The notes under the pieces are model-generated. The model saw only the letters and a list, made by a program, of their open reading frames with translations. It did no database searches and had not been told where the DNA came from. DNA of 64,000 bases, taken from contig NZ_JACWFH010000006.1 of assembly GCF_019749255.1 (NCBI RefSeq), positions 1-64,000 on the forward strand, given 5' to 3'. Shown here in pieces: positions 1 to 9,357 of this stretch. The position numbers and the translations under genes were made by a program. The first letter of the stretch is position 1. The number at the start of each line of letters is the position of its first letter. The stretch is from Mesobacillus maritimus (GTDB lineage: Bacteria > Bacillota > Bacilli > Bacillales > Cytobacillaceae).

Positions 1-165
1 CCCTATAGATTGCACCCATGCCAGGCGCACGAACAATAGCGAACAGGAACAGTCACTGCTCGCTTACCTCATTTATAAGAACACTTTTTACCTGTATTAA
101 TATCGTGAGTACGTAAAAAACACTTTATAAAAAGATGTTAACCGTACAGCCTTTATAAAGGACAT

Positions 166-188
166 CTTCCGGCATTAAAAACCGGAAG
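166..188 (-). terminator. Hairpin terminator-like, 3' of small membrane protein gene
   Basis: CTTCCGG and CCGGAAG arms of 7 bp flank a 9-base loop, just past the stop of the gene at 216-584 on the minus strand. Between stop and hairpin lies a GCACCCTTTGCTTC segment that is nearly repeated after the kinase gene (869-894). Confidence 0.5.
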
Positions 189-215
189 CAAAGGGTGCGT
201 CCCCTTACTTCCGCT

Positions 216-584
216 TCATCTTCGCCTCAAGTACTTTTCATTGATCACGAGCACCTTCCCGTTCTCTGAAATAGAATACTTACGATTTATGAATCGATAG
301 TTCTTATAATGAATGTGCCCGATGGTGTAGATAGGTAAAATCATAAACAGAAGAATAAAAATCTGTAAAAGCCAGTTAAACGTATTTCCAAAGATATATA
401 CCGTTGTTACTGCATGCACAATATAAGCGGTCATCAAGACAATCGTGACATTACAAATATGAAACGCAACAACCTCTTTCTTTTCCCGAAACATTCGTTC
501 CAATTCATACTTAAAATGAATCGTAACAAAAACTGCTATTACGATGGCAATAAGCGAAAACAAATACGTGAAAACTGTACCCAT
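216..584 (-). CDS. Small multi-pass membrane protein, function unknown
   Basis: A 122-residue protein. About three hydrophobic segments (roughly residues 4-23, 42-62 and 70-90) suggest a small integral membrane protein. The tail is basic and ends in YLRRR, probably cytoplasmic. The start is the ATG preceded by GGAGGACAGGAAAC, a clear ribosome binding site. I do not recognise the family. It lies downstream of, and points the same way as, the two-component genes but is separated from them by about 310 bases and a terminator, so it is probably its own transcript. Confidence 0.7.
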   Translation of the reverse strand: MGTVFTYLFSLIAIVIAVFVTIHFKYELERMFREKKEVVAFHICNVTIVLMTAYIVHAVTTVYIFGNTFNWLLQIFILLFMILPIYTIGHIHYKNYRFINRKYSISENGKVLVINEKYLRRR

Positions 585-895
585 GTTTCCTGTCCTCCAC
601 TTGATTGATCAATAAGCACCTGCCAACTAGATACCGTCCTCAACAAAAACTCACCTTAGTCTGAAACTGTGTAATAGAGAGACGTATTTAAAGTGAGATG
701 TAGATTAAACTGTTCCGCCAATCCCCCTCTTCCTCCTGATTTTTCTATTTACCCAATACTATAAGATTCCTCTATGGCTTTTGCAACTTCGATATAGGCA
801 ACTAGCCTATACACCCGACTATTTCCCTTCTGTTTGCGCAATTTTACGCACATTATCACATAAAAAAAGAAGCAAAGGGTGCCCCCCTCGCTTCA
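585..895. other. Intergenic gap with no gene seen
   Basis: This 311-base AT-rich gap separates the small membrane protein from the histidine kinase. Apart from the kinase terminator at 869-894 and presumably the promoter of the 216-584 gene, I see no conserved structure or ORF with a ribosome binding site. Confidence 0.5.
869..894 (-). terminator. Terminator of the two-component operon
   Basis: On the minus strand GAAGC...GCTTC is followed by a run of seven T directly after the kinase stop codon at 896. This gives a short stem and U-tract typical of intrinsic termination. Confidence 0.6.
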
Positions 896-2638
896 TCAAG
901 ACAGTGGAAAAACAATGCTGACCGTTGTCCCTTGAGATTTTTCGGATTCTACAGATACTTCCCCTCGATGTAATTGTGCGATTCGCATCGCAATATTCAT
1001 GCCTAGACCTGTTCCTTCAATTCTTTCGTCAGTATTGGTTCCACGATAATATCTTGTGAACAAGTGTTTTTTCGTCACTTCATCCATCCCAATTCCATTG
1101 TCTTTAATGAGAATCTTAAACTCATTTTTAGGTTCATCTTTTGACAAGACGACTTCAATATCTGTACCTTGGGGATTGTGTTTGATGGCATTATAAATGA
1201 GATTATCGATCATTCTTTCAAACCACTTTTCATCAGCAGAAAGATAGTGAGGTTGATTCAATGGCTGAAAGCGCAGCTGATAGTCGTCTCTTAGCGTTAA
1301 GTCTCCTTGGAATTTACTTAGAATGTCTTCCATCAAAGGATTGATGTCCACCTGCTTAAAGCTCGCAGGTGTTTCTTGATTTTTCAACTGAAAACTTAAC
1401 GAAAAATCCTCAATCAAACTTAACATATACTCACTTTTTTCACCCAAGGTCTTGCCGATTTCCTCTAACTCCTCTTTTGTCCATTCATATTGACCACTTT
1501 CTAGAAGTTTTCCATATCCTTGCATGGTGGATAATGGCGTTCGAAGATCATGCGAAATCCCTGTCATCCATTCTTCTCGATTTTTTTCTAACTCCTCACG
1601 CTCTTTTTTAGACCGTTCCAGCTTTTCTGCCATCCCGTAGAAGGCCTGAAAAACTTCATCATACAAACGATATCTCATTTTTGTTTTCCCATTTTTACGA
1701 AAAACTTGCTTCCGCTCACGCTCGGTAAGTACCTCTTCGTACTGCTCATTTCCCATGCGACTTAACCAATTCGCGAAGATAAACAGCGGATTTCCATAGC
1801 GAAACCCATTCCAAACGGAGATGAGAATCGTAATGAGAAGAACAATCATTGCGGTGATCCCAAACGCCATTGCTAAATCACGATAGCTATCGAAGTTCAT
1901 CTCTTTCTTATTCTCGTTAGATGTAGTGAGGACCCACCTCAAATCAGAATCTGGATCTTGATAGGTCGTTAATTTAGTTGAAAAGACGTCTGGCTGTTCT
2001 TTTCTCATAAATAAATGTAAAGGCTTATCTTGTTCTTTTTTTGGCCCTACACCGATTCTTTGCTTCACTTTTTCATTTGAATCCACTAACTCTAGTGAAC
2101 CATTTATATTCTTTAACTTACTTTCTACCTCTGCTAGGTGTTGGTCTGCGATTAATCCTTTTTGACCATAATCTTGTGCAAGTGTTTCCAAGAAGTTCTT
2201 TTCCTGATCAAAATGTCCTAAAACAAATAAATAGGGAGTTTCATAGAATGTTTCTAGATAAAAGGTTAGAGAATAGTCTTGTAGCTCCTCGGTTTCCTGC
2301 ATCTCTAATAACTCAAATGGGCTATATTGATTGGGAAGATCTTTTGGCACGTTTCCCGCTTCCACTACTTTCCCATCTTCATTGATGATTTGAACCCATA
2401 AGTCTTCTTCTAAACTTTCATCCCATCCATCATTCATCTCTAACTGTTTAAAGGAAATTCCTGTATCAACCGTAATGCTTTCAAGCTTAGCTTGATAGTA
2501 ATTATTTTCCGAAACATCCTTCGCATAAAAAGCAATCACAATAAAAAGAGTCATCAAAATCACAATGACCATTAGCACAGCTATTGAAATAAATTGGAAA
2601 GAAAAGTGCAGAAACAATCTCCATCTTAACTTTTTCAT
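896..2638 (-). CDS. Membrane sensor histidine kinase
   Basis: A 580-residue kinase. A transmembrane segment at about 10-38, an extracytoplasmic region to about 252 and a second membrane helix at about 255-277 form the sensor. The HisKA domain carries the phospho-acceptor His363 in ISHDLRTPL. The ATPase domain shows the N box around N483, G1 (DNGIGM, 513-518) and G2 (GTGLGM, 542-547), so all catalytic motifs are intact. Its ATG overlaps the stop of the response regulator gene by four bases (ATGA), so the two are translationally coupled. The periplasmic domain has no motif I recognise and the signal is unknown. A link to the divergent DUF418 gene is possible but unproved. Confidence 0.95.
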   Translation of the reverse strand: MKKLRWRLFLHFSFQFISIAVLMVIVILMTLFIVIAFYAKDVSENNYYQAKLESITVDTGISFKQLEMNDGWDESLEEDLWVQIINEDGKVVEAGNVPKDLPNQYSPFELLEMQETEELQDYSLTFYLETFYETPYLFVLGHFDQEKNFLETLAQDYGQKGLIADQHLAEVESKLKNINGSLELVDSNEKVKQRIGVGPKKEQDKPLHLFMRKEQPDVFSTKLTTYQDPDSDLRWVLTTSNENKKEMNFDSYRDLAMAFGITAMIVLLITILISVWNGFRYGNPLFIFANWLSRMGNEQYEEVLTERERKQVFRKNGKTKMRYRLYDEVFQAFYGMAEKLERSKKEREELEKNREEWMTGISHDLRTPLSTMQGYGKLLESGQYEWTKEELEEIGKTLGEKSEYMLSLIEDFSLSFQLKNQETPASFKQVDINPLMEDILSKFQGDLTLRDDYQLRFQPLNQPHYLSADEKWFERMIDNLIYNAIKHNPQGTDIEVVLSKDEPKNEFKILIKDNGIGMDEVTKKHLFTRYYRGTNTDERIEGTGLGMNIAMRIAQLHRGEVSVESEKSQGTTVSIVFPLS

Positions 2639-3348
2639 GATTGATTTCCCTTACTTAATTTATAACCTAGACCTCGTACCGTAACTAAATATTTAGGCTG
2701 ACTAGGATCTTCTTCAATTCTTTCTCGTATTCTTCGAATATGAACCGGTACGGTATTTTCATCTACATAATTGTCAAATCCCCATACTGCCTCTAATATA
2801 GTTGTTTTTGAAAGTACTTGATTCGGATGTTTACAGAAATAAAGTAACAACAAATATACCTGTGTTGGGCAAGGGACGGGATCTCCTTGGACAAGTAATT
2901 CTCCGGCATTTTCATCTACCATAAACCTTCCAAAGTCATACTTTTTGACTGAATGTTGACTTTCAATGCTTTTTGGATTCGCTGTCCGTCTTAAATGAGC
3001 TTTAATCCTTGCCGCAATCTCCAAAGGATTAAACGGCTTTGTCACGTAATCATCGCCACCCGTTGCAAATCCAGTTAAAACGTCTAAATCAGATACCCTT
3101 GCTGTTAAAAATAGAATATAAGCATTGGAAATCTGGCGAATCTTTGGACATAAATCAAAGCCATTCGCATCAGGAAGCATGACATCAAGGATGATAATAT
3201 CAATCTCGTTTCTTTCTAAAATCTCAATTGCGTCTCTCCCAGTATGAGCGGTGTATATATGTTGAAACCCTTCTTTTTTTAACATCATTTCAAGCATTTT
3301 CACAATAGCTATTTCATCATCTACAATTAAAATGTTTGTATTCCCCAT
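2635..3348 (-). CDS. OmpR-family response regulator
   Basis: A 237-residue regulator with a receiver domain (acidic pocket at D10-D11, phospho-acceptor D55 in IIILDVMLPD, conserved KP in VTKPFNP) followed by a winged-helix DNA-binding domain ending in VRGLGYKL. It is the cognate partner of the kinase whose gene overlaps its 3' end. The ATG at 3348 is preferred over an upstream TTG because GAGGTGG lies six bases before it. It is divergent from the DUF418 gene at 3502, so the 150-base gap probably carries both promoters and may be where this regulator binds. Confidence 0.95.
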   Translation of the reverse strand: MGNTNILIVDDEIAIVKMLEMMLKKEGFQHIYTAHTGRDAIEILERNEIDIIILDVMLPDANGFDLCPKIRQISNAYILFLTARVSDLDVLTGFATGGDDYVTKPFNPLEIAARIKAHLRRTANPKSIESQHSVKKYDFGRFMVDENAGELLVQGDPVPCPTQVYLLLLYFCKHPNQVLSKTTILEAVWGFDNYVDENTVPVHIRRIRERIEEDPSQPKYLVTVRGLGYKLSKGNQS

Positions 3349-3501
3349 CAATTTCCACCTCGTTGTTCATACTATCATAAGAACTTTACGAACAGATAAA
3401 CAAAATGGAAAAACCTTTATGCAATGGTAATGTTTCGGTCATTTAATCGAAAGCTTGAAAAGGTACAGTAACATTAAGCAAGAATTAGGGAGGAAAAAAG
3501 A

Positions 3502-4704
3502 ATGAAACAACGAGTTAGCACGATTGATGGATTACGAGGGTTTAGTTTACTAGGAATCTTAATGGCCAACATGCTCATTTTTCAGTATGGAATGTTTGGA
3601 AAAGACCAGTTAACGGACCTCATGTATGCTGATCATCTCGCCTATATTTGGCTGAAGATTTTTGTAGAAAGCAGTTTTATGCCAATCTTTATGTTTTTAT
3701 TTGGGTATTCCATGATCATGATGAAGGGAAAGCTTGATAGAAACGGAAGCAAAGTGAAACGACACTTTGTCAGACGCTTTTTATTGTTGATTCTTTTTGG
3801 ATTGCTTCATTCCTTTTTCATCTGGGAAGGAGATATCCTATTTAGTTATGGATTAATGGGATTAATCCTCCTCGTCTTTTTAAACCGAAAGAAAAAGACC
3901 CTTCTCATCTGGTCCATTGGATTACTGATTGTGACATCTTTAATGGCATACGGTGATCCAAATGAAATGATCGAAGATGAAACGCAACTAAATGCTTATG
4001 TTGAAAAAGCAAACCATATCTATTCCACGGGAAGTTATTCTAAAATCTATACCTTTCGAAATAGCGACGAAGATCCCTTTGGTTGGCCTGATTATATGTA
4101 TGTAGTTGTCCTGCTGGTAGCTCCATTTATCACTGCCCCAATGTTTTTATTAGGAATGTACGCTGCGAACAAAGAGTGGTTCGCTACACCAAAACAAGAA
4201 AAGAAGAGATATGTTTGGTTTGCTAGTGTGTTTATTGCATTAGGGTTACTGTTGAAAAGCATTCGCTATTTGATTCCTGATTCTTCATGGGGTGAGGTCG
4301 CTTATACACTCGGATCATCGCTGCTTGCCCTAGGCTATATTTTCGGCTTTGCACTTCTTTATACAACCGAAAAACTTCGTGTTCAATCTTGGTTTGAAAA
4401 AGTAGGACGTCTTTCAATGACCAATTATTTAATGCAAAGCATTGTATGCACAGCATTATTTTACGGATATGGGTTGGGATGGTTTGGCAAGTTGGGCGTT
4501 TTAGTAGGAATAGGTGTTGCTTTAGTCCTCTATGTCCTTCAGATCATCACAAGTCATTATTATCTCAAACTCTTTAAAATGGGTCCGTTTGAAAGAGTGA
4601 TGAGAGTAGGAACGTATTTAAGTTTTAAAGGTAAGCCTAAAAGAAAGAAAAAAGATAACGATAAAGTTGTGATTGAAGAAGATCCTCTCGTTTCTAACGG
4701 ATAA
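3502..4704 (+). CDS. DUF418 (YeiB-like) membrane protein
   Basis: A 400-residue polytopic protein. It begins with the family-typical IDGLRGFSLLGILMANM signature and has about ten hydrophobic helices. The C-terminal DUF418 part includes GRLSMTNYLMQS and a late GPFERVMR motif. It ends in a basic, charged cytoplasmic tail (KPKRKKKDNDK). These proteins are related to acyltransferase-type membrane proteins, but their substrate is not established. AGGGAGG precedes the ATG. It is divergent from the two-component operon, which makes it a plausible target. Confidence 0.85.
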   Translation: MKQRVSTIDGLRGFSLLGILMANMLIFQYGMFGKDQLTDLMYADHLAYIWLKIFVESSFMPIFMFLFGYSMIMMKGKLDRNGSKVKRHFVRRFLLLILFGLLHSFFIWEGDILFSYGLMGLILLVFLNRKKKTLLIWSIGLLIVTSLMAYGDPNEMIEDETQLNAYVEKANHIYSTGSYSKIYTFRNSDEDPFGWPDYMYVVVLLVAPFITAPMFLLGMYAANKEWFATPKQEKKRYVWFASVFIALGLLLKSIRYLIPDSSWGEVAYTLGSSLLALGYIFGFALLYTTEKLRVQSWFEKVGRLSMTNYLMQSIVCTALFYGYGLGWFGKLGVLVGIGVALVLYVLQIITSHYYLKLFKMGPFERVMRVGTYLSFKGKPKRKKKDNDKVVIEEDPLVSNG

Positions 4705-4756
4705 GAATAAGGGTGACGAATAAGGGTGACGAATAAGGGTGACGAATAAGGGTGAC
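4705..4756. repeat. Four tandem copies of a 13-bp unit
   Basis: GAATAAGGGTGAC is repeated four times head to tail directly after the DUF418 stop. The last copy forms the left arm of the hairpin at 4750-4792. This looks like slippage growth of the hairpin's outer edge. Confidence 0.9.
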
Positions 4757-4792
4757 AGGCACCATCCAGTTTCTGGATGGTGCCTGTCACCC
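4750..4792. repeat. Long hairpin repeat (GTGACAGGCACC family), bidirectional terminator
   Basis: Arms of 20 bp starting GGGTGACAGGCACC are perfectly complementary around a TTT loop and are followed by TTTT. It sits between convergent genes (DUF418 and nasC), so it can end transcripts from both sides. Relatives occur at 8313, 26559, 51079, 53488 and 59632. Confidence 0.85.
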
Positions 4793-4803
4793 TTTTCTCT
4801 TTT

Positions 4804-6936
4804 CTATACCTCTATTGGAGTCACTCTTACTGCACAGGCTTTAAATTCTGGCATCCTTGACTGGGGATCGAGTTTTGGTAAGGTCAATTGGTTAATGCTC
4901 TGTTTGCCTTCCCAATGGAAGGGAACAAAAACCGTATCCTCCCGAATGCCAGGTGAAAATTTAACTTTTAGGATCATCTCTCCTCTCCGGGAGCATATGC
5001 GTGCTTTCTCTTTATCTACTAAACCAATAAGGCTTGCGGTTGTGGGGTGAATCTCTATAAAAGGTTCGGAAGTTTTGTTTAATTCCGCTGTAATTCTAGT
5101 TTGTACCCCCGTTTGATAATGATGGAGAATCCGACCTGTGGTAAGCGTAAGCGGAAACTCTTCATCTGCTTTCTCTTTCGGAAATTGGTTCGCAATTGGG
5201 GTCACACGGGCCTTCCCGTTTCTATGGTAGAATTTGCCCCTCTCAAACATTCTGGGTGTTCCGGGATGTGACTCTTCCGGACATGGCCAGTATACACCTT
5301 TCTCCTCTTCTATCCGTTCATAGGTAATTCCAGCGTAATCCGCAATGCCCCCCTGTGATGCTTTACGGAGTTCTTCAAAAATCTCTTTGCTGCTTTGATA
5401 AGGAAAAAACTTTCCCTTGCCAAGCAACTCAGAAATCTCACATAGAATCTTCCAATCTAAACGAGCTTCTCCAGGAAGCTTCCTCGTGGCCTTGCGTAAG
5501 ATGACTCGTCCTTCTAGATTCGTCATCGTCCCTTCCTCCTCTAAATAGGTAGAACCTGGAAGGATTAAATCTGCGAGCTCCGCTGTTTCAGACATCAGTG
5601 TATCAATCACGACGAGAAAATCTAGTTTTCCCAGGGCAGATTTTACGAGATTCGTATTGGGGTTTGAAACCACAGGATTTGAGCCAAGGACGATCATCCC
5701 ACGGATTTCTTTTTCTAACATCTTCTCAAACATTTCATAAGCGGACACGCCTTTTCCAGGTATCGAAGACTCTTCAATCCCCCAAACCTTCGCAATATGG
5801 GTACGATGCTCCACATTGTCAACGGACCGGTATCCTGCCAATTGATCGGTCTTTTGTCCGTGCTCGCGACCCCCTTGCCCATTTCCTTGCCCGGTAATCG
5901 TTCCCTACCCACATCCATGTTTCCCAATTTTCCCTGTCATCAAGACTAAATTGATGAAATTACGGACGGTGTTCACACCCCCTGCATGTTGTTCAGCCCC
6001 TCTTGCCGTAAACACCATCCCTGTGGTTGCCCTTCCATATAAACGCGCTGCCTCAATGATTTGATTTTTGGCTACTCCAGTGATCCTTTCCACCTCGTCC
6101 AAATCAATGGACCGGGCAAAGGAAAGGAGTTCCCGACCTCCTTCAACCGATTTTTGCAAAAACGAATGATTCACATAATCCTCATCCACAATGATTTTGA
6201 GCATGCCATTGACGAGCGCCGCATCCATTCCTGGCTTAACCTTTAAATGGAGGTCAGCTACTTTTGAAGTGAGTGTTTCTCGAGGATCTATCACAATGAT
6301 TTTTGCACCACTTGCTTTAGCCTTCCGGAAATAAGGCATGATGGTTGGTTGACATTCCGCTATATTCGCACCAGCCAAGATGATACATTCCGCATCCTGG
6401 ATTTCACGTAAAGGATTGGTCAATCCCCGGTCAACACCAAATGCTTGGTTAGAAGCACCTGCTGCCGAAGACATACAGAATCGACCATTGTAATCAATAT
6501 ACTTCGTCTCTAACGCTACCCTTGAAAACTTCCCTAATAAATAGGCCTTTTCATTGGTCAAAGCCCCACTCCCATAGACACTCATCGCATTCTTTCCATA
6601 TTTCACTTGGAAAGAAATGATTTTTTGTGAAAGCCAGTGATAGGCTTTTTCCCAAGATACTGGTACAAATGAATCGTCAACTTTTAACAAGGGGGTTCGT
6701 AAACGACTTGAACTTAACGCATGTTTATAAGAAAAGAGTCCCTTTGGACATAGCCTGCCTTCTGAAACTGGATCACTCTTTAGCGGTGTTATTTTATACC
6801 GAGTTTTTTGTTTTGACCGATCTTCATGTAAATTCATTTTACATTGCATGCTACAAAATGGGCATTGCGTCTCATGGAGATATTCTTTATCTTGTTGATA
6901 TTCTCGTTCGCGAAACCCTTTTAAAAAATCAGACAT
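4804..6936 (-). pseudogene. nasC: Assimilatory nitrate reductase catalytic subunit, interrupted by an in-frame TAG
   Basis: Read through one TAG (5905-5907), the gene encodes 710 residues, the length I recall for Bacillus NasC. The N terminus has the [4Fe-4S] cysteines (CPFCSMQC, then LCPKG), followed by molybdopterin-oxidoreductase segments (GSGALTNEKAYLLGKF, GANIAECQP, VIDPRET) and the C-terminal molybdopterin-binding domain (TTGRILHHYQTG). The stop falls in the cofactor-binding stretch GKHGCG-stop-GTITGQGNGQGGREHGQ, where I recall a tyrosine in homologues, so a single TAT/TAC to TAG change explains it. The reading frame is the same on both sides. Without suppression only 343 residues are made. 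It follows nasA by 41 bases. A sequencing error is possible. Confidence 0.9.
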
Positions 6937-6977
6937 TCTTTCCTCTCCTTTATATCGTCATCTAATGAAAGCAATTT

Positions 6978-8171
6978 TTATGAAAGACTCGATACACCAC
7001 CTTGTTTCTTAGCCGTGAAAATCGTTCGAATTTTATCACTGTTATAAACCAAGCAAACAAGAGCGAACAAGGACAACAAAACAAAGCCGAGCATATAATC
7101 ACCAAGATAATCCTTGAATATCCCTAATAGAATCGGAGGAAAAAAACCACCTAATCCACCCGCAGCACCAACGACCCCTGTAACGGCTCCCATGTTCCCT
7201 CGAGAAACTTCCGCTACTCGTTTAAAAACAGCTCCGTTCCCTGTTCCCAGCATAATCGCCATCAATAAACATTCCGCCATAAACAGGAGAAGGGGACCTT
7301 GCCATAAAGCCAACAAGATGGAAGTGAACAATATCGAAGAAAACACAATATTCAAGACTTTGACTGCCCCAAACTTATCGGAAAGGTACCCCCCTACCGG
7401 TCGAATGAACGTGGCCCCAATGACAAATATTCCTGTTAAGCCACCTGCTTGAACGGCATCTAAATGAAAAAGGTCTTGGAACAGAATCGGTAGATAAATC
7501 CCAAAGGTGACAAACCCTCCAAATGTTAAAAAATAATAGCCCGATAAAACCCAGGTTTCTTTGTTTTTCATGACCTCCAGGGATTGTTTGAGCGTTTTCC
7601 CCTCCTTTGGTTTTGCAAGCTCGATCGTTCCGAACCAAAAAATGACCGACATGATGAGAATAGCGAAAGCAAAAATCCGAAACATCCAAGGTAGTCCCCA
7701 TAGGTTCATAATCTGTGGGGCTAGGAAACTGGCTACGGCCGTCCCTAAATTCCCGATTCCAGCAATCCCAAGGATTAGTCCTTGCTTTTCAGGAGGATAA
7801 CATCTTGAAACGTAAGCAATCGAGACGGCAAACGTCGTCCCCGCCATTCCAATGAAAAACGCACAAAATAGAAGACCTTCATAAGAAGAAGTGAAACTGG
7901 CTCCTATTAAAGGAAGGGTTAAAAAAAGCATGGTAAAAACATAAACCTTTCTTCCTCCTACTCGATCGGCAAGAATGCCAATGGGGATGCGCATGACGGA
8001 ACCCAAGAGAACCGGGATTGCAATCAAAATGCTTTTTTGTAAACCAGTTAACCCATACATTTCTTGAATCTTTCCAGCTACCGGTGAAAGAATCGACCAT
8101 ACAGAAAAAGCAATGATCATCGATAACGTAGAAAGAACTAATATCGATGTTTGATCTTTCTTATTCAACAT
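6978..8171 (-). CDS. nasA: Nitrate transporter, NNP/NarK family MFS
   Basis: A 397-residue, 12-helix major facilitator. It has the MFS loop motif (ILADRVGGRKVYV) and the glycine-rich nitrate signature stretches (AGIGNLGTAVASF, VVGAAGGLGGFFPPI) of nitrate/nitrite porters. I chose the ATG at 8171 because GAGGAGG lies just upstream; the longer open frame starting before it lacks a site and has no transporter-like sequence. It is the first gene of a nasA-nasC transcript and would import nitrate for the reductase. A TnrA/GlnR-type box lies 88 bases upstream of the start, which implies activation under nitrogen limitation. Confidence 0.9.
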   Translation of the reverse strand: MLNKKDQTSILVLSTLSMIIAFSVWSILSPVAGKIQEMYGLTGLQKSILIAIPVLLGSVMRIPIGILADRVGGRKVYVFTMLFLTLPLIGASFTSSYEGLLFCAFFIGMAGTTFAVSIAYVSRCYPPEKQGLILGIAGIGNLGTAVASFLAPQIMNLWGLPWMFRIFAFAILIMSVIFWFGTIELAKPKEGKTLKQSLEVMKNKETWVLSGYYFLTFGGFVTFGIYLPILFQDLFHLDAVQAGGLTGIFVIGATFIRPVGGYLSDKFGAVKVLNIVFSSILFTSILLALWQGPLLLFMAECLLMAIMLGTGNGAVFKRVAEVSRGNMGAVTGVVGAAGGLGGFFPPILLGIFKDYLGDYMLGFVLLSLFALVCLVYNSDKIRTIFTAKKQGGVSSLS

Positions 8172-8258
8172 GTAAACCTCCTCTATCGATTGTTCGCTAT
8201 TATTTGATGCTGTTAATAAGCCAACTCTATACCAATGCCACTTGGGTGTCTTTGATGT

Positions 8259-8275
8259 TGTCATGTTTTATGACA
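8259..8275. promoter_or_regulatory. TnrA/GlnR-type box upstream of nasA
   Basis: TGTCATGTTTTATGACA matches the known 17-bp consensus TGTNA-N7-TNACA exactly. It lies about 88 bases upstream of the nasA start, a usual place for TnrA activation in Bacillus nitrogen genes. Confidence 0.75.
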
Positions 8276-8312
8276 TAAGAATTTTTGTCCTCACGCAGAA
8301 AAAGGTGACCCG

Positions 8313-8363
8313 AAAAAGGTGACAGGCACCATCCAGTTTCTGGATGGTGCCTGTCACCTTTTT
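8313..8363. repeat. Long hairpin repeat (GTGACAGGCACC family), 24-bp arms
   Basis: Perfect 24-bp arms beginning AAAAAGGTGACAGGCACC surround a TTT loop, with extra copies of the outer AAAAGGTGAC/GTCACCTTTT module on each side. The central 17 bp of each arm are identical to the copy at 4750-4792. It lies between the nasA promoter region and the HAD gene. Confidence 0.85.
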
Positions 8364-8483
8364 TTCGTCACCTTTTTTTCGTCCCTTAGCCCATATATTT
8401 CATACAATCTCTACACTGTATTTACAAGGAATTAATGTTCAACTGCTATGATAGCCTTACTAACAATGGAGGAGGCAGATGAA

Positions 8484-9281
8484 ATGAATGTTCGTGCAGT
8501 ATTTATCGATATGGATGGGACTCTTCTAACAGCCTCAAACGACATTTCCCGTCGCAATAAAGAAGCTATTTCTCGACTCACCCATCAGGGAATCATGGTT
8601 TTTCTAGCCACTGGTCGACACTATGAAGTAACTGCTCCCTATCACAAAGAGATTGGATTAGAAACTCCCATGATTTGTTTAAACGGTGCGGCCATTCATG
8701 ATGCAGAGACTGGTAGAGCCTTGCAAATGAAAACCGTGCGAATAGACGAAGGACGATTCCACCACCACACCGCTGAGGCACCCTATAATGTAATTGTCCA
8801 TACCGCAAATGGAATCTATTGTAAGGAGTCAAATGAAGAAATCGAGTATTGGTCAGAGGTTGGCCAAATTGAGCCACAATATATCGGAGATTTACGAAAG
8901 GCAAATTATCGTGATGTTCTAAAGTATAGTGTCCGAACTGGGTCATCAAGCCCTGAATTGTCTTCTTTGTTTAAAAATGAAGCTGAAGTTATTAATTGGA
9001 AGGATGGGTTTGAGTTACTTGCTCCTAATGTTTCGAAATGGTCAGCGATCAAAAGCTTGCTTCGTGCCTTTCGAATGAGTCCAAGTGAAGTGGTAGCCAT
9101 TGGAGACGGTCCAAACGATGTTGAAATGCTTCGACGTGTTGGTACTGGTGTTGCAATGGGGAATGCAAGCGAAGAGGTAAAAGCCGCTGCCGATTTTATT
9201 ACTGATCACCACGAAAACGATGGATTAGCTGAGTTTTTGGATCGTTATCTTTATCGTACCTATGGAACAAATGTGATTTAG
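8484..9281 (+). CDS. Cof-type HAD-superfamily phosphatase
   Basis: A 265-residue hydrolase. Motif I is FIDMDGTLL (nucleophile Asp near residue 8), motif II lies in FLATGRHY, and motif IV is GDGPNDVEMLR near the C terminus. Between them is the type IIB cap typical of the Cof subfamily, which dephosphorylates sugar phosphates and flavin or pyridoxal precursors. The ATG at 8484 is chosen because GGAGGAGG sits eight bases upstream, overriding an in-frame ATG 36 bases earlier. It stands alone, with a terminator at 9290-9320 shared with the convergent terC-like gene. Confidence 0.9.
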   Translation: MNVRAVFIDMDGTLLTASNDISRRNKEAISRLTHQGIMVFLATGRHYEVTAPYHKEIGLETPMICLNGAAIHDAETGRALQMKTVRIDEGRFHHHTAEAPYNVIVHTANGIYCKESNEEIEYWSEVGQIEPQYIGDLRKANYRDVLKYSVRTGSSSPELSSLFKNEAEVINWKDGFELLAPNVSKWSAIKSLLRAFRMSPSEVVAIGDGPNDVEMLRRVGTGVAMGNASEEVKAAADFITDHHENDGLAEFLDRYLYRTYGTNVI

Positions 9282-9289
9282 GTTTGATT

Positions 9290-9320
9290 AAACCCCTTAG
9301 GATGTAAGTCCCAGGGGTTT
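9290..9320. terminator. Bidirectional terminator between convergent genes
   Basis: AAACCCC pairs with GGGGTTT across about 17 bases in the 76-base gap between the HAD gene and the TerC gene, with A/T-rich sequence outside both arms. Confidence 0.6.
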
Positions 9321-9357
9321 AAGTGTATTAAACAAATCTTGAGATTTCACGGCTATT

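Noticed and set aside
5598-5897. Plus-strand open frames within nasC, nasA, GH3, mmsA and other large genes
   Set aside because: They lie wholly opposite genes with strong family motifs, have no ribosome binding sites and read as shadow translations.
5905-5907. Pyrrolysine or selenocysteine recoding in nasC
   Set aside because: The stop is TAG (not TGA), the replaced residue appears to be Tyr and not a catalytic residue, and no pyl genes are seen; a point mutation is simpler.
8172-8264. N-terminal extension of NasA
   Set aside because: The extra residues are hydrophilic and unlike the family, whereas the ATG at 8171 has a strong GAGGAGG site.
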